Part shown: piece after piece, positions 7,804 through 15,493 of the stretch
How positions within the stretch are numbered: position 1 is the first letter of the stretch
Layout of the letters: every line of letters begins with the position of its first letter
Origin: Denitratimonas sp037478135
GTDB lineage: Bacteria; Pseudomonadota; Gammaproteobacteria; Xanthomonadales; Xanthomonadaceae
Assembly (NCBI RefSeq): GCF_037478135.1
Contig: NZ_JBBHDV010000001.1
Location: 372,001-436,000, forward strand
Length of the DNA: 64,000 nt
Direction of reading: 5' to 3'
Translations under genes and position numbers: made by a program
The notes under the pieces: generated by a model
Databases searched by the model: none
Seen by the model: the letters and a program-made list of their open reading frames with translations, nothing else
What the model was told of the DNA's origin: nothing

Positions 7804-8278
7804 GGGCTGCCCGCCATGCGTTCCGCTCCTTCGTGAACTTGCCGATAGTGTGTCCTCGCAGGCAGTACGCCGTCTTCAACAGATAGAACTTTGGCCCTTG
7901 CCGGGTCTGCCGCTTGGCCAGCACCACAGCAAAGTCATGCTGCTCTGCCCAAAGCACTACGTGGGTTTGCCCCCGACGCTCGTTCTCCCACCACGAAAAC
8001 CCAGGCGAACCAGCATCCGCATGTTGGATGCACCAAGCCACCCAACGTACCCGCTCACAACGCCGTAGATCCGGGATGCGCTCTTCCTCGTTGCGGTTGC
8101 GCTGATCGGGCGCTTCAGAAATCAGGTGCCAGAACCCGTAGCCTTTGCACTTGGTTTCAGGTCTGAATTGCACTTTGAGCGGGCTACCGCAAAACGTCAG
8201 CCGTGCATGTGCCACGGTTTCCAAATAGATTGCGTAGATCGCGTCCTCATACGCTTCCCACCCCGGAAAAGCGCTCAT
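7793..8278 (-). CDS. Putative small nuclease-like protein (BECR-fold toxin candidate)
   Basis: A 161-residue soluble protein in the restriction operon, 23 bases after the DUF3800 gene. I do not have a firm family. The pattern FWHLIS (about residue 48), RCERVRW, then strands VVLWAEQHDFAVVLAKR and KFYLLKTAYCL separated by a short basic loop, and a basic C-terminus (FTKERNAWRAAQKD), resembles phage/toxin nucleases of the barnase-EndoU-colicin-RelE (BECR) fold, where a His, an Arg and a Thr/Tyr on the last strand are catalytic. That is inference from motif order only. ATG 8278 is chosen; an in-frame TTG at 8305 would overlap the DUF3800 stop as TTGA and extend the N-terminus by nine residues. The stop lies in the right arm of the 7763-7794 hairpin. 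Confidence 0.5.
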   Translation of the reverse strand: MSAFPGWEAYEDAIYAIYLETVAHARLTFCGSPLKVQFRPETKCKGYGFWHLISEAPDQRNRNEEERIPDLRRCERVRWVAWCIQHADAGSPGFSWWENERRGQTHVVLWAEQHDFAVVLAKRQTRQGPKFYLLKTAYCLRGHTIGKFTKERNAWRAAQKD

Positions 8279-8301
8279 GGAAATGAGGTCGGGCGGTTGC
8301 G

Positions 8302-9003
8302 TCAAGACTGCGCTCTCCAGACCAGCAGATTGAACTTCTCGGCTCGCCACAAAGAGCTTTGCTCCAGCGTCAAACCTGAACGATGCCGAATATGCGCCAC
8401 CAGCGCCTGCTTGGCCGGGCTGCCATGCAACCCACGATGCACATAGGAAAGCGCGCCAATCAGCAAGTCCGCCAGTTGCAGCAAGGGCACATCATGCGAC
8501 TGCACCTGCTCGATGGATTCGATGATGCTGCGGTCGAAGTCGTAGTTCGCGTTGCACAGCACCTCGTGCAGCTTTGCCACTTTGCGGCGGCCTTGCGTGT
8601 CCTTGATGTCGAGAAAGATGCGGTAATGCTTTTCCGGGTCGATCAGCCGATTGAGCAGCGTGTACCACTGCTTGTAATAAAACGCGTCATGGTTTTGCGT
8701 AAAACGTCCATGATCCAGCAACTGCTTGTCCGGCACCACCAACCCACGGAAATGCAGCATGGCTTCATCGAAAAACAAGTCCAGCAGCGCCTGATAGAAC
8801 GGCAACTTGCCCGGTGACACCTTCACCCATTTGATTTCAAAGCTGGCTGGCAAGCCATGTTCGGCTTTCAATGCCTTGATCTTGCGCGACAACAGCTTGC
8901 GTTGGTCTGCCGGGCACCACAATGCCCCCAGCACCATCGCCTTCATGCCGTCGTTTTCCAGATGGCAGGATTCGTCGCAGTAGATATGCACGGTGCCTGT
9001 CAT
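8302..9003 (-). CDS. DUF3800 domain-containing protein
   Basis: A 233-residue protein of the DUF3800 family, widespread in defence islands and predicted to have an RNase H-like fold; biochemical role unproven. Family marks visible are VHIYCDES at the N-terminus (acidic pair near residues 10-11), IFLDIKD in the middle, and LLQLADLLIGA towards the C-terminus. These acidic residues could form a metal site. Start ATG 9003 overlaps the hsdS stop by four bases (ATGA), so it is coupled to hsdS translation. The longer open frame to 9171 lies wholly inside hsdS and is not used. The context suggests an accessory defence factor for the restriction system. Confidence 0.85.
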   Translation of the reverse strand: MTGTVHIYCDESCHLENDGMKAMVLGALWCPADQRKLLSRKIKALKAEHGLPASFEIKWVKVSPGKLPFYQALLDLFFDEAMLHFRGLVVPDKQLLDHGRFTQNHDAFYYKQWYTLLNRLIDPEKHYRIFLDIKDTQGRRKVAKLHEVLCNANYDFDRSIIESIEQVQSHDVPLLQLADLLIGALSYVHRGLHGSPAKQALVAHIRHRSGLTLEQSSLWRAEKFNLLVWRAQS

Positions 9004-10412
9004 GCAGGAATCTCCACATCGGCCACCGACAACTCGCCGGAGAGTAGTTTGGGCAGGAGGGCATCGCGAAGAGTTGCAAGCGATCGATTCTGATCGATTA
9101 GCCTTTGCTTTTCCATTGCCATAGCTTCTGCCGTTTCCGAAAAAAAGCTGACCAGCCGCTCGTCTGGACAAGCAAAAGAGTATGAAGGAACACCTTCCTT
9201 GGACAAGTGCAAAACCGTTGTACCAGAGGTGTGCGCGAAGGTGTGAGATTGAAAAGCATCAGTCATAAACAGGCCATAGAGAAACTGTCGGCTGACTCGT
9301 TTATTCAATGGGCGAATGATGCCGACGTCGAGGGAAGCAACCAAGGTCTTAAAATGGTCAACGCCAACAACAACAGCAGGCTTTCCAATTAATTCGGCAG
9401 CCTGCGTTACGTCGGTATAGGCAACGATGAGATCGCCAGCCAGAACCACCTGTTCGGGCTTATAAGGGCCAACGTATGGCTTAAAACCATCCATTCGAAA
9501 ACCGCCGCCCCGCTCGAACGACTTTAGGGTTACGAGCGCAGCTTGATCGTTATCAACCAAATCCTTGCTTGAATATGATTTCCCCTTTACCACTTCAGCA
9601 ACGTCACGGATCGGCGTAGGCGTCCACCCCTTCGGAATCTCGCCTAACACCGAGTCCTCCATTGCATCGGGAAACAACGCAGCGGTGGCGGCGAGTTGGT
9701 CGTGGTGCTCGCGGGGCATCTGGTCGAGTTCGGCGTCGGTCTTGCCGCTGATGACGCGCATGGCGGCGCGCAGCGGGTCCTGGCCTTGTTCGATGGCGGT
9801 GATCTTGGCCTTGACTGGGTCGAAATCGACAAACCATGATTTGAAGATGGATTGCGCTATGGCTTCGAGGGTTTGGTTGATGCGGCGGTTGAGGTCGATC
9901 TTGTCGTCGAGATGTCTAAGTACAGCAGCGACTCGAATTTGTATTGCCAAGTCGACCCACGGGACTTGAAGCTCAGCCAAGTCTGACCCTCTAATACCCG
10001 ATGCTCCCGCACCTTGCTCGACGATTGATTCGATCAATTTCCGCCCAGTGAAGCTACTAAAAAGATAGAAGTAGAAGTCCGGGTCAGCCAAGTTGCGATT
10101 AAGGCGACACCGAATCACGTGGGACTCGAAGCAAACCTCCTCGTCGTCATTCACGAAGATCGAGCATTTTCCAGCACCTGCAAATACTAAAGACTGTCGC
10201 GCAAATAATAGGTCGCCAGCTGCGAGAAGCGAGGAATTTCGTTCAGCCTGATTTAGCGGGACACGATCCATTGTGACATTTGTCATCCGTGGGTTAGCAA
10301 AAAGCTCCCCCATATTGACCATCTTTGTCCCTGCACCTCGTACTGCTTTGGGCTTCGTCAATCCATTACGGAGCGGAATAGCAAACAGATCTTTGAAGGG
10401 CTTAGATTGCAT
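9000..10412 (-). CDS. hsdS: Type I restriction-modification specificity subunit
   Basis: DNA sequence-recognition subunit that assembles with two HsdM (and two HsdR). The 470-residue protein has the usual double layout: target-recognition domain 1 at about residues 1-150, central conserved helical region at about 158-200 (VAAVLRHLDDKIDLNRRINQ and SIFKSWFVDFDP), target-recognition domain 2 at about 255-420 (begins LGEIPKGW), and a distal helical region (RSLATLRDALLPKLLSGEL). The two half-domains determine a bipartite target that cannot be predicted here. Start ATG 10412 overlaps the hsdM stop by 11 bases; the frame upstream to 10469 lies inside hsdM. DNA in the second recognition domain (about 9200-9600) looks less GC-rich than its surroundings, as is common for exchanged specificity domains. 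Confidence 0.95.
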   Translation of the reverse strand: MQSKPFKDLFAIPLRNGLTKPKAVRGAGTKMVNMGELFANPRMTNVTMDRVPLNQAERNSSLLAAGDLLFARQSLVFAGAGKCSIFVNDDEEVCFESHVIRCRLNRNLADPDFYFYLFSSFTGRKLIESIVEQGAGASGIRGSDLAELQVPWVDLAIQIRVAAVLRHLDDKIDLNRRINQTLEAIAQSIFKSWFVDFDPVKAKITAIEQGQDPLRAAMRVISGKTDAELDQMPREHHDQLAATAALFPDAMEDSVLGEIPKGWTPTPIRDVAEVVKGKSYSSKDLVDNDQAALVTLKSFERGGGFRMDGFKPYVGPYKPEQVVLAGDLIVAYTDVTQAAELIGKPAVVVGVDHFKTLVASLDVGIIRPLNKRVSRQFLYGLFMTDAFQSHTFAHTSGTTVLHLSKEGVPSYSFACPDERLVSFFSETAEAMAMEKQRLIDQNRSLATLRDALLPKLLSGELSVADVEIPA

Positions 10413-12189
10413 AACCCAACCCTGCCAAATTCTTCTTGATCTCCGCTTCCAGCTTCGCACTCTCCGCAAACTGCTCCGCTAGTTGCGTTGTCAGCCGCTG
10501 CATCTTCTCGGCAAAGGGCTCGCCGTCTTCTTCCTGCTTTGCTGCACCCACATAGCGCCCCGGCGTGAGCACATGCTCATGCTTACGTATGTCTTCCAGT
10601 GTGGCGGAGTAGCAGAAGCCGGGGATGTCCTGGTAGGCCCCCTCTCCCCGGCCCTCTCCCACGAGGGGAGAGGGGGGCATCTGCCAGGCATGGAAGGTGT
10701 CAGCAATTTTCTGGATGTCGTCTGGGGTGAAGTCGCGCAGCACGCGGTCTTTCATGTAGCCCAGCTGTCGGGCGTCGATGAACAGGAATTCGCCGCGCCG
10801 GTCGCGCTTCTTCTTGTCCAGCGCAAATCCGTTCTGCTTGTCGCGGGTCAGAAACCAGATGCAGGCCGGAATCTGGGTATTGGTGAACAATTGGCCGGGC
10901 AGCGCGACCATGCACTCGACGTAGTCGTCCTCGACCAGCCGCTTGCGGATTTCGCCTTCGTTGTTGGTGTTGGAACTCATCGAACCGTTAGCCAACAGCA
11001 GCGCCATGCTGCCGGTAGGCGCGAGGTGCCAGAGCATGTGCTGCAACCAGGCGAAGTTGGCGTTGCCCTGCGGTGGCGTGCCGGCGATCCAGCGCGGGTC
11101 AGCGGCCAGCTTTTCGTTCCACCACTCCTTCATGTTGAAGGGTGGGTTGGCCATGACGAAGTCGGCGCGCAGGTCCGGGTGCAGGTCGTTCAACAAGGTG
11201 TCGGCCGGGCCGCTGCCGAAGTTGAAGTCGATACCGCGAATGGCCATGTTCATCGCGGCCAGCCGCCAGGTGGTGGGGTTGCTTTCCTGCCCGTAAACGC
11301 TGATCTGCCCGGCTGCTTTTTTGCCCTGGCCGTTGGCCGGTTTGCCACTGTGCTGCTCGATGAACTCTTCGCTTTGCACGAAGAAGCCACCGGAGCCCAT
11401 GGCCGGGTCATAGACGCGGCCCTTGAACGGCTGAAGCATTTCCACGATCAGGGTAACGATGCTCTTGGGCGTGTAGTACTGGCCGCCCTTCTTGCCTTCG
11501 GCCAGGGCGAACTGGCCGAGGAAGTATTCGTAGACGTGGCCGAGGATGTCCTTGGATTTCAGGTCCAGCGGCTGGCCCTTGTATTCGCGGGCAGCGAAGT
11601 CGGTATCCGAGAAGTGACTGATCAGCCCGGCCAACTTGCTGGAGTCGAGCTGCACGCGGGCGAAGTCTTTGTTGAGCACGTTCTTCAGACGGGCGTTCTC
11701 ACGCTCGACAGCTTCCATGGCGTTGTCGATCAGCCAGCCGACCGAGCGCATTTCTTCCGGCTCGTCCTTGCCGGGCTTGTTCCACGGCAACGCCGCCTTC
11801 GGTGGCAGTTGCGCGCAGTCGCGCAGGGTCTGCCAACGGGCTTCTACCGGCACCCAGAACACGTTCTTCTCGGTGTAGTAGTCGCGTACTTCCAGCTCGG
11901 CGGCGATGTTTTCTTCATACTCCTGCGTGGCTTCACCAGAGTCCAGCAGGCCGCCGTACTCGTCCGGGTCCATGTAGTAGTCATGGTCTGGATCGGTGAA
12001 CTGTTCGCGCAGTTCGTGCTGGCGTTCCTCAAAAGCGTCGGAGACGTATTTGAGGAAGATCAGCCCGAGCACGACGTGCTTGTACACGGCGGCATCGAGG
12101 TTGGAGCGAAGTTTGTCGGCGGCGGTCCAGAGTTTTTTTTCCAGGTCGGTGAAGAATTGGTATTCGATGGAACTCATCTCGTTATCCAT
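10402..12189 (-). CDS. hsdM: Type I restriction-modification DNA methyltransferase subunit
   Basis: N6-adenine methyltransferase subunit, using S-adenosylmethionine to protect host sites. The 595-residue product has an N-terminal helical HsdM_N domain (about 1-140), the SAM-binding motif DPAMGSGGFF at 261-270, and the catalytic NPPF at 348-351. Residues about 503-517 (PSPLVGEGRGEG) are an in-frame translation of a GC-rich palindromic repeat, see separate entry. ATG 12189 is chosen (M-D-N-E-M-S-S-I-E-Y); ATG 12177 four codons later is equally plausible, and neither has a strong Shine-Dalgarno. First gene of the minus-strand restriction operon; hsdS follows with an 11-base overlap. Confidence 0.95.
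   Translation of the reverse strand: MDNEMSSIEYQFFTDLEKKLWTAADKLRSNLDAAVYKHVVLGLIFLKYVSDAFEERQHELREQFTDPDHDYYMDPDEYGGLLDSGEATQEYEENIAAELEVRDYYTEKNVFWVPVEARWQTLRDCAQLPPKAALPWNKPGKDEPEEMRSVGWLIDNAMEAVERENARLKNVLNKDFARVQLDSSKLAGLISHFSDTDFAAREYKGQPLDLKSKDILGHVYEYFLGQFALAEGKKGGQYYTPKSIVTLIVEMLQPFKGRVYDPAMGSGGFFVQSEEFIEQHSGKPANGQGKKAAGQISVYGQESNPTTWRLAAMNMAIRGIDFNFGSGPADTLLNDLHPDLRADFVMANPPFNMKEWWNEKLAADPRWIAGTPPQGNANFAWLQHMLWHLAPTGSMALLLANGSMSSNTNNEGEIRKRLVEDDYVECMVALPGQLFTNTQIPACIWFLTRDKQNGFALDKKKRDRRGEFLFIDARQLGYMKDRVLRDFTPDDIQKIADTFHAWQMPPSPLVGEGRGEGAYQDIPGFCYSATLEDIRKHEHVLTPGRYVGAAKQEEDGEPFAEKMQRLTTQLAEQFAESAKLEAEIKKNLAGLGYAI
10637..10678. repeat. Palindromic GC-rich repeat inserted in frame in hsdM
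   Basis: On the plus strand the sequence is CCCCCTCTCCCC, then GGCCCTCTCCC, then ACGAGGGGAGAGGGG: the two arms CCCCTCTCCC and GGGGAGAGGGG are inverted. Read from hsdM it encodes P-S-P-L-V-G-E-G-R-G-E-G, a translation I have seen repeatedly inside unrelated proteins of beta- and gammaproteobacteria where this dispersed repeat has landed. Its length keeps the frame open. Confidence 0.6.
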
Positions 12190-12219
12190 TGCGATGTGAT
12201 GGCGGGTTTGATTCCAAAT

Positions 12220-12234
12220 GCTCCTGGAAGGAGC
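12220..12234. promoter_or_regulatory. Small inverted repeat upstream of hsdM
   Basis: GCTCCT-GGA-AGGAGC, a perfect 6-bp inverted repeat with a 3-base centre, 31 bases before the hsdM start. It could be a regulator's operator for the restriction operon or a minor hairpin. No controller (C protein) gene is seen nearby. Confidence 0.25.
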
Positions 12235-12374
12235 GGTGCAGGACATGACTTGGATATCGTGGCGGCAGATTCGTCATCCGCGAGTGACACTGAGCTGTCG
12301 CGTCCACGCCCGCCCGTACCGCCCCATACTCCCCGATATCATCGGTAAGGGCCAGATTGAGGCGTTGGGTGGCT

Positions 12375-12401
12375 ACTGCGGCTGGACGTTGCAGCCGCAG
12401 T
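12375..12401. terminator. Hairpin between hsdM upstream region and the hydrolase 3' end
   Basis: ACTGCGGCTG (12375-12384) and CAGCCGCAGT (12392-12401) form a perfect 10-bp stem with a 7-base loop, 10 bases past the stop of the minus-strand hydrolase gene. There is no T-run on either side, so it may be a transcript-stabilising hairpin rather than an intrinsic terminator. Confidence 0.4.
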
Positions 12402-12411
12402 CATAGCTGGC

Positions 12412-13407
12412 TCAGCGCCGCAATATCGCCAGCAGCGCGTTGTGGAAGCGTTCCGGGGCTTCCACCTGCGGCGAGTGGCCGAGTTCGTCGAATGAAACCA
12501 GGGTCGAGAACGGGATGCTGCGCACCGCGCGCTGGCCAAGTTCTGGGTAGTTGCCGAGGCGGGACTTGAGTGGTTCCGGGGTGAGGTCGCGGCCGATGGC
12601 GGTGCGGTCGCGCTGGCCGATGAACAGCGTGGTGGAAACGCGGATGTTGGGAAATTCATGCACCACCGGCTGGGTGAACACCATGTCCGAGGTCAGGGCC
12701 TGGTTCCACGCCACGCGCTCGCCGTCGGGGCCGGCGTACATGCCGGCCAGCATGTCCACCCAACGATCATATTCGGGTTTCCATTCGCCGTTGAAATAGA
12801 TGTCGCGCTGGTAGCTGCGGATGCTGTCGGCGCTGGTCTGCTTTTCGCGTGCGAACCAGTCGTCGATGCTGCGCCAGGGCACGCCCATGGCCTGCCAGTC
12901 TTCCAGCCCGATCGGGTTCACCATCAGCAGGCCGTTGGTGGCTTGCGGGTACATCAGCGCGTAGCGCGCGGCGAGCATGCCGCCCATCGAATGGCCGAGC
13001 ACGTGGCTGCGTTGGATATCCAGATGCGCGAGCAGGGCGCGGGTGTTGGCGGCCAGCTGGTGCAGGCTGAACTGGTAGTGCTCGGGTTTGCTGGATTTGC
13101 AGAAACCGATCTGGTCCACCGCCACGACGCGGTAACCGGCTTCGCCCAGTGCGTCGATGGTGGCTTCCCAGGTGGCGGCGCAGAAATTCTTGCCGTGCAG
13201 CAGCACCACGGTGTCGCCGTTGGGCTCTTTCGGCGTTACGTCCATATAGGCCATTTCCAGCGTCTGGCCCTGGCTTTCCAGTGTGAAGATGCTGACCGGG
13301 TGCGGATAGTCGAAGCCTTCCAGACGGCCGCCGTATTCGCTGGCGGCGGCGGACAGTGCGAGGCAGAAACCCAGGCCGAGGCTGAGGTGGCGGATCAGGC
13401 GGCGCAT
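12412..13407 (-). CDS. Exported alpha/beta-fold hydrolase
   Basis: A 331-residue alpha/beta hydrolase with a Sec signal peptide (MRRLIRHLSLGLGFCLALSAAASE, probable cleavage near residue 22-23), so periplasmic. The catalytic triad can be read: nucleophile Ser140 in GHSMGG, Asp267 in FIGQRDRT, His311 in ELGHSPQ. The oxyanion loop is HGKNF (71-75), where a proline or glycine is more usual. Substrate unknown; relatives are esterases, epoxide hydrolases or C-C hydrolases. Start ATG 13407 is favoured by CCGGAG nearby upstream and by the signal peptide beginning there; the frame extends to 13494 without such support. It lies 83 bases after the ABC permease gene on the same strand and might be read with it. 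Confidence 0.85.
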   Translation of the reverse strand: MRRLIRHLSLGLGFCLALSAAASEYGGRLEGFDYPHPVSIFTLESQGQTLEMAYMDVTPKEPNGDTVVLLHGKNFCAATWEATIDALGEAGYRVVAVDQIGFCKSSKPEHYQFSLHQLAANTRALLAHLDIQRSHVLGHSMGGMLAARYALMYPQATNGLLMVNPIGLEDWQAMGVPWRSIDDWFAREKQTSADSIRSYQRDIYFNGEWKPEYDRWVDMLAGMYAGPDGERVAWNQALTSDMVFTQPVVHEFPNIRVSTTLFIGQRDRTAIGRDLTPEPLKSRLGNYPELGQRAVRSIPFSTLVSFDELGHSPQVEAPERFHNALLAILRR

Positions 13408-13490
13408 GGCGACTCCGGGAGGGTGACAGGCGGCCAGATTAGCAGTGCCGGCTGCTTCCTTCTTCCGGGATGTCCGGGCTACGTGTACGT

Positions 13491-14270
13491 TCAATGCCGG
13501 CCGCGCATCCAGTGGCGGTGCAGGTGCTGGGCGGCGGCATCGAGTACGAAACCGAGCGCGCCGATCAGCACGATGGCGGCCATCAGTTCGGAATAGGCCA
13601 GGCGGTCGCGTGTATCCAGGATGAAATAGCCCAGCCCGGAACTGACGCCGAGCATTTCGCAGGGCACCAGGATGATCCAGACGATGCCGATGGCCAGCCG
13701 CAGGCCGGTCAGGATATGGCCCAGCGCGCCTGGCAGCACGATGCGGCGCAGGGTTTCCCAGCGCGTGGCGCTCAGGCTGTGGGCCAGCAGCAGCCAGCCG
13801 CGATCCAGTTGGCGCACGCCGGCGGCGGTGTTGAGGATGATCGGCCAGACCGCAGCAAAGGCGAGCAGGAAATAGATCGGCGCATCACCGATGCCGAACA
13901 GCATCACCGCGATCGGCATCCACGACAGCGGCGACACCATGCGCAGGAACTGGAAGGCGCCGCTGGTGGTGGATTCGAATTTGCGCGAAGCGCCGATCGC
14001 CAGCCCCAGCGGCACGCCGATCAGCAGCGCAAAAAACAGCCCGACCGCGACCCGCTTCAGGCTCACCAGCGTATGCGAGGTGAGCTGGTTGTCGGCCAGC
14101 AGCTGCCACAGGCTGGACAGCGCCTTGGCCGGCGAAAACGCGGACGCCATGCCCATTCCGTCGCGCAGCAGCCAGACGCCGATGCCCCAGAACAGCAGCA
14201 GCGCCAGCAGGCCGCCCAGGCTCAGCACCAGATGGCGGCCGCCGGGCAAGGGCGCCTGGCGGGTGTTCAC
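13491..14270 (-). CDS. ABC transporter permease, NitT/TauT (SsuC/TauC-like) family
   Basis: Inner-membrane subunit of an importer for nitrate-, taurine- or sulfonate-type solutes. The 259-residue protein has about six hydrophobic segments, the first at LVLSLGGLLALLLFWGIGVWLL (about 14-35), and a coupling motif region LSATRWETLRRIVLPGAL (an EAA-type loop, about 160-190) that contacts the ATPase. It starts at ATG 14270, overlapping the binding-protein stop by four bases. Last gene of the operon that begins with the AhpD-like gene. The substrate cannot be read from the permease. Confidence 0.9.
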   Translation of the reverse strand: MNTRQAPLPGGRHLVLSLGGLLALLLFWGIGVWLLRDGMGMASAFSPAKALSSLWQLLADNQLTSHTLVSLKRVAVGLFFALLIGVPLGLAIGASRKFESTTSGAFQFLRMVSPLSWMPIAVMLFGIGDAPIYFLLAFAAVWPIILNTAAGVRQLDRGWLLLAHSLSATRWETLRRIVLPGALGHILTGLRLAIGIVWIILVPCEMLGVSSGLGYFILDTRDRLAYSELMAAIVLIGALGFVLDAAAQHLHRHWMRGRH

Positions 14271-15493
14271 GCACCCACCGAGAAGGTTTCGCTGCGGCTG
14301 TAGCCTTCCGGCACGCCGAAGCGGGTGATGCCGCCGATGGCTTCGACCGCGTGGCGCACATAGCGCTCATCGACCAGATCGGTGGCGACTTTTGCCGGAT
14401 CCAGCCCCTGGAGAAAGTCGTTGCGGCCTTCCACATGGGTGAGCTTGAGCAGTTCCACCAGCTTCTGCGTGTAGCTGGGGTACGGATAAGGCTGGAAGTC
14501 GATGCGCTGCTGTTGCCATTGCGGATGCAGGATCGCGCCGCTGTCGTGGTAATGCGCATCGCGTTCGGCCGAAGGCAGCAGCACGCGGCCCAGCACGGCC
14601 TTGTCGTGCGGGGTGTAGTCGGCTGGGTTGCCGCGCGCCAGGATGTCGACGGTGGCAGCGCGGTTGTTGCGGATCCAGTCCTGCGCCTGGACGATGCCGT
14701 TGACCACCTTCTGCGACCACTCCGGGCGCTGTTCCAGATCCCGCTCGTGCATGGTTACCACGCAGCAGGCGTGGTTGCGCCAGACATCGCCGGTGAAGCG
14801 CTGGATCTTGCCGACCTGCAGTTCCTCGGCGATGGCGTTGAACGGCTCGGCCACGATGTAGCCGGAAATCTGCTTTGAACCCAGTGCCGGCAGCATGTCG
14901 GCCGGTGACATCACCACCAGCTTGACCTGCTTCGGGCCGGGGTTGCCGTTGCTGACCGGCTCCAGCCCGGCCTCGCGCAGCACCTGCTGCAGCACGATGT
15001 TGTGCACCGAATACCAGAACGGGATCGCGACGCTGGTGCCGCCCAGTTCGTCGAGTGAGTTGATGTCCTGGCGCACGGTCAGGCCGGAGCCTTCCATGTG
15101 GTTCCAGGCCACCACCTTGATCGGCGCCTGGCTGCCGTAGCGCGCCCAGACCGTCATCGGCATCAGCAGGTGCACGACGTTGACCTGGCCGCTGAGGAAG
15201 GCTTCCACGATCTGCGCCCAGCTGCGGAAGCGGCGCGGTTTTTCCACCTTCAGACCCTGCTGTTCGAACAGGCCGTTGTGGTGCGCCACCAGCAGCGGGG
15301 TGGCATCGGTGATCGGCAGGTAGCCGATGCGCACCGGTGCATCCGGATCGGCGGCATGGGCCTGGCGGCCGGCCTGCAGCAGCGGCAGCGCGGTGGCGGC
15401 CGAGAACAGCAGCGAGAGCTTCAGGAACTGGCGGCGGCTGGAATGGATTCCGTCCTCGCAACCGCAGTGCGGATCGATCGGTGGCAGGCTCAT
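14267..15493 (-). CDS. ABC transporter substrate-binding protein (NMT1/NrtA-like), Tat-exported
   Basis: Periplasmic solute receptor of the NitT/TauT class, 408 residues. The N-terminus has a twin-arginine motif S-R-R-Q-F-L-K at residues 19-25 followed by LSLLFSAATALPLLQA, so it is exported folded by Tat; a short CxC-containing leader (PHCGCEDG) precedes it. The mature part starts like family members: VRIGYLPITDATPLLVAHHNGLF and then L-K-V-E, with the typical GSKQISGYIVAEPFNAIA segment. Solutes for this family include nitrate, cyanate, bicarbonate, taurine and thiamine precursors; the exact one is unknown. ATG 15493 overlaps the ATPase stop by four bases (ATGA). Confidence 0.88.
   Translation of the reverse strand: MSLPPIDPHCGCEDGIHSSRRQFLKLSLLFSAATALPLLQAGRQAHAADPDAPVRIGYLPITDATPLLVAHHNGLFEQQGLKVEKPRRFRSWAQIVEAFLSGQVNVVHLLMPMTVWARYGSQAPIKVVAWNHMEGSGLTVRQDINSLDELGGTSVAIPFWYSVHNIVLQQVLREAGLEPVSNGNPGPKQVKLVVMSPADMLPALGSKQISGYIVAEPFNAIAEELQVGKIQRFTGDVWRNHACCVVTMHERDLEQRPEWSQKVVNGIVQAQDWIRNNRAATVDILARGNPADYTPHDKAVLGRVLLPSAERDAHYHDSGAILHPQWQQQRIDFQPYPYPSYTQKLVELLKLTHVEGRNDFLQGLDPAKVATDLVDERYVRHAVEAIGGITRFGVPEGYSRSETFSVGA

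Noticed and set aside
7497..7817. Complete 106-residue regulatory gene
   Set aside because: Only the last 50-odd residues have family character; the N-terminal part overlaps the previous gene and a hairpin, so a remnant is more likely, though not proven.
9003..9171. N-terminal extension of the DUF3800 protein to 9171
   Set aside because: Lies entirely within hsdS in another frame; family homology begins at ATG 9003 with the ATGA overlap.
10483..12348. 621-codon plus-strand open frame opposite hsdM
   Set aside because: Antisense shadow; hsdM has the DPAMGSGG and NPPF motifs, the other frame none.
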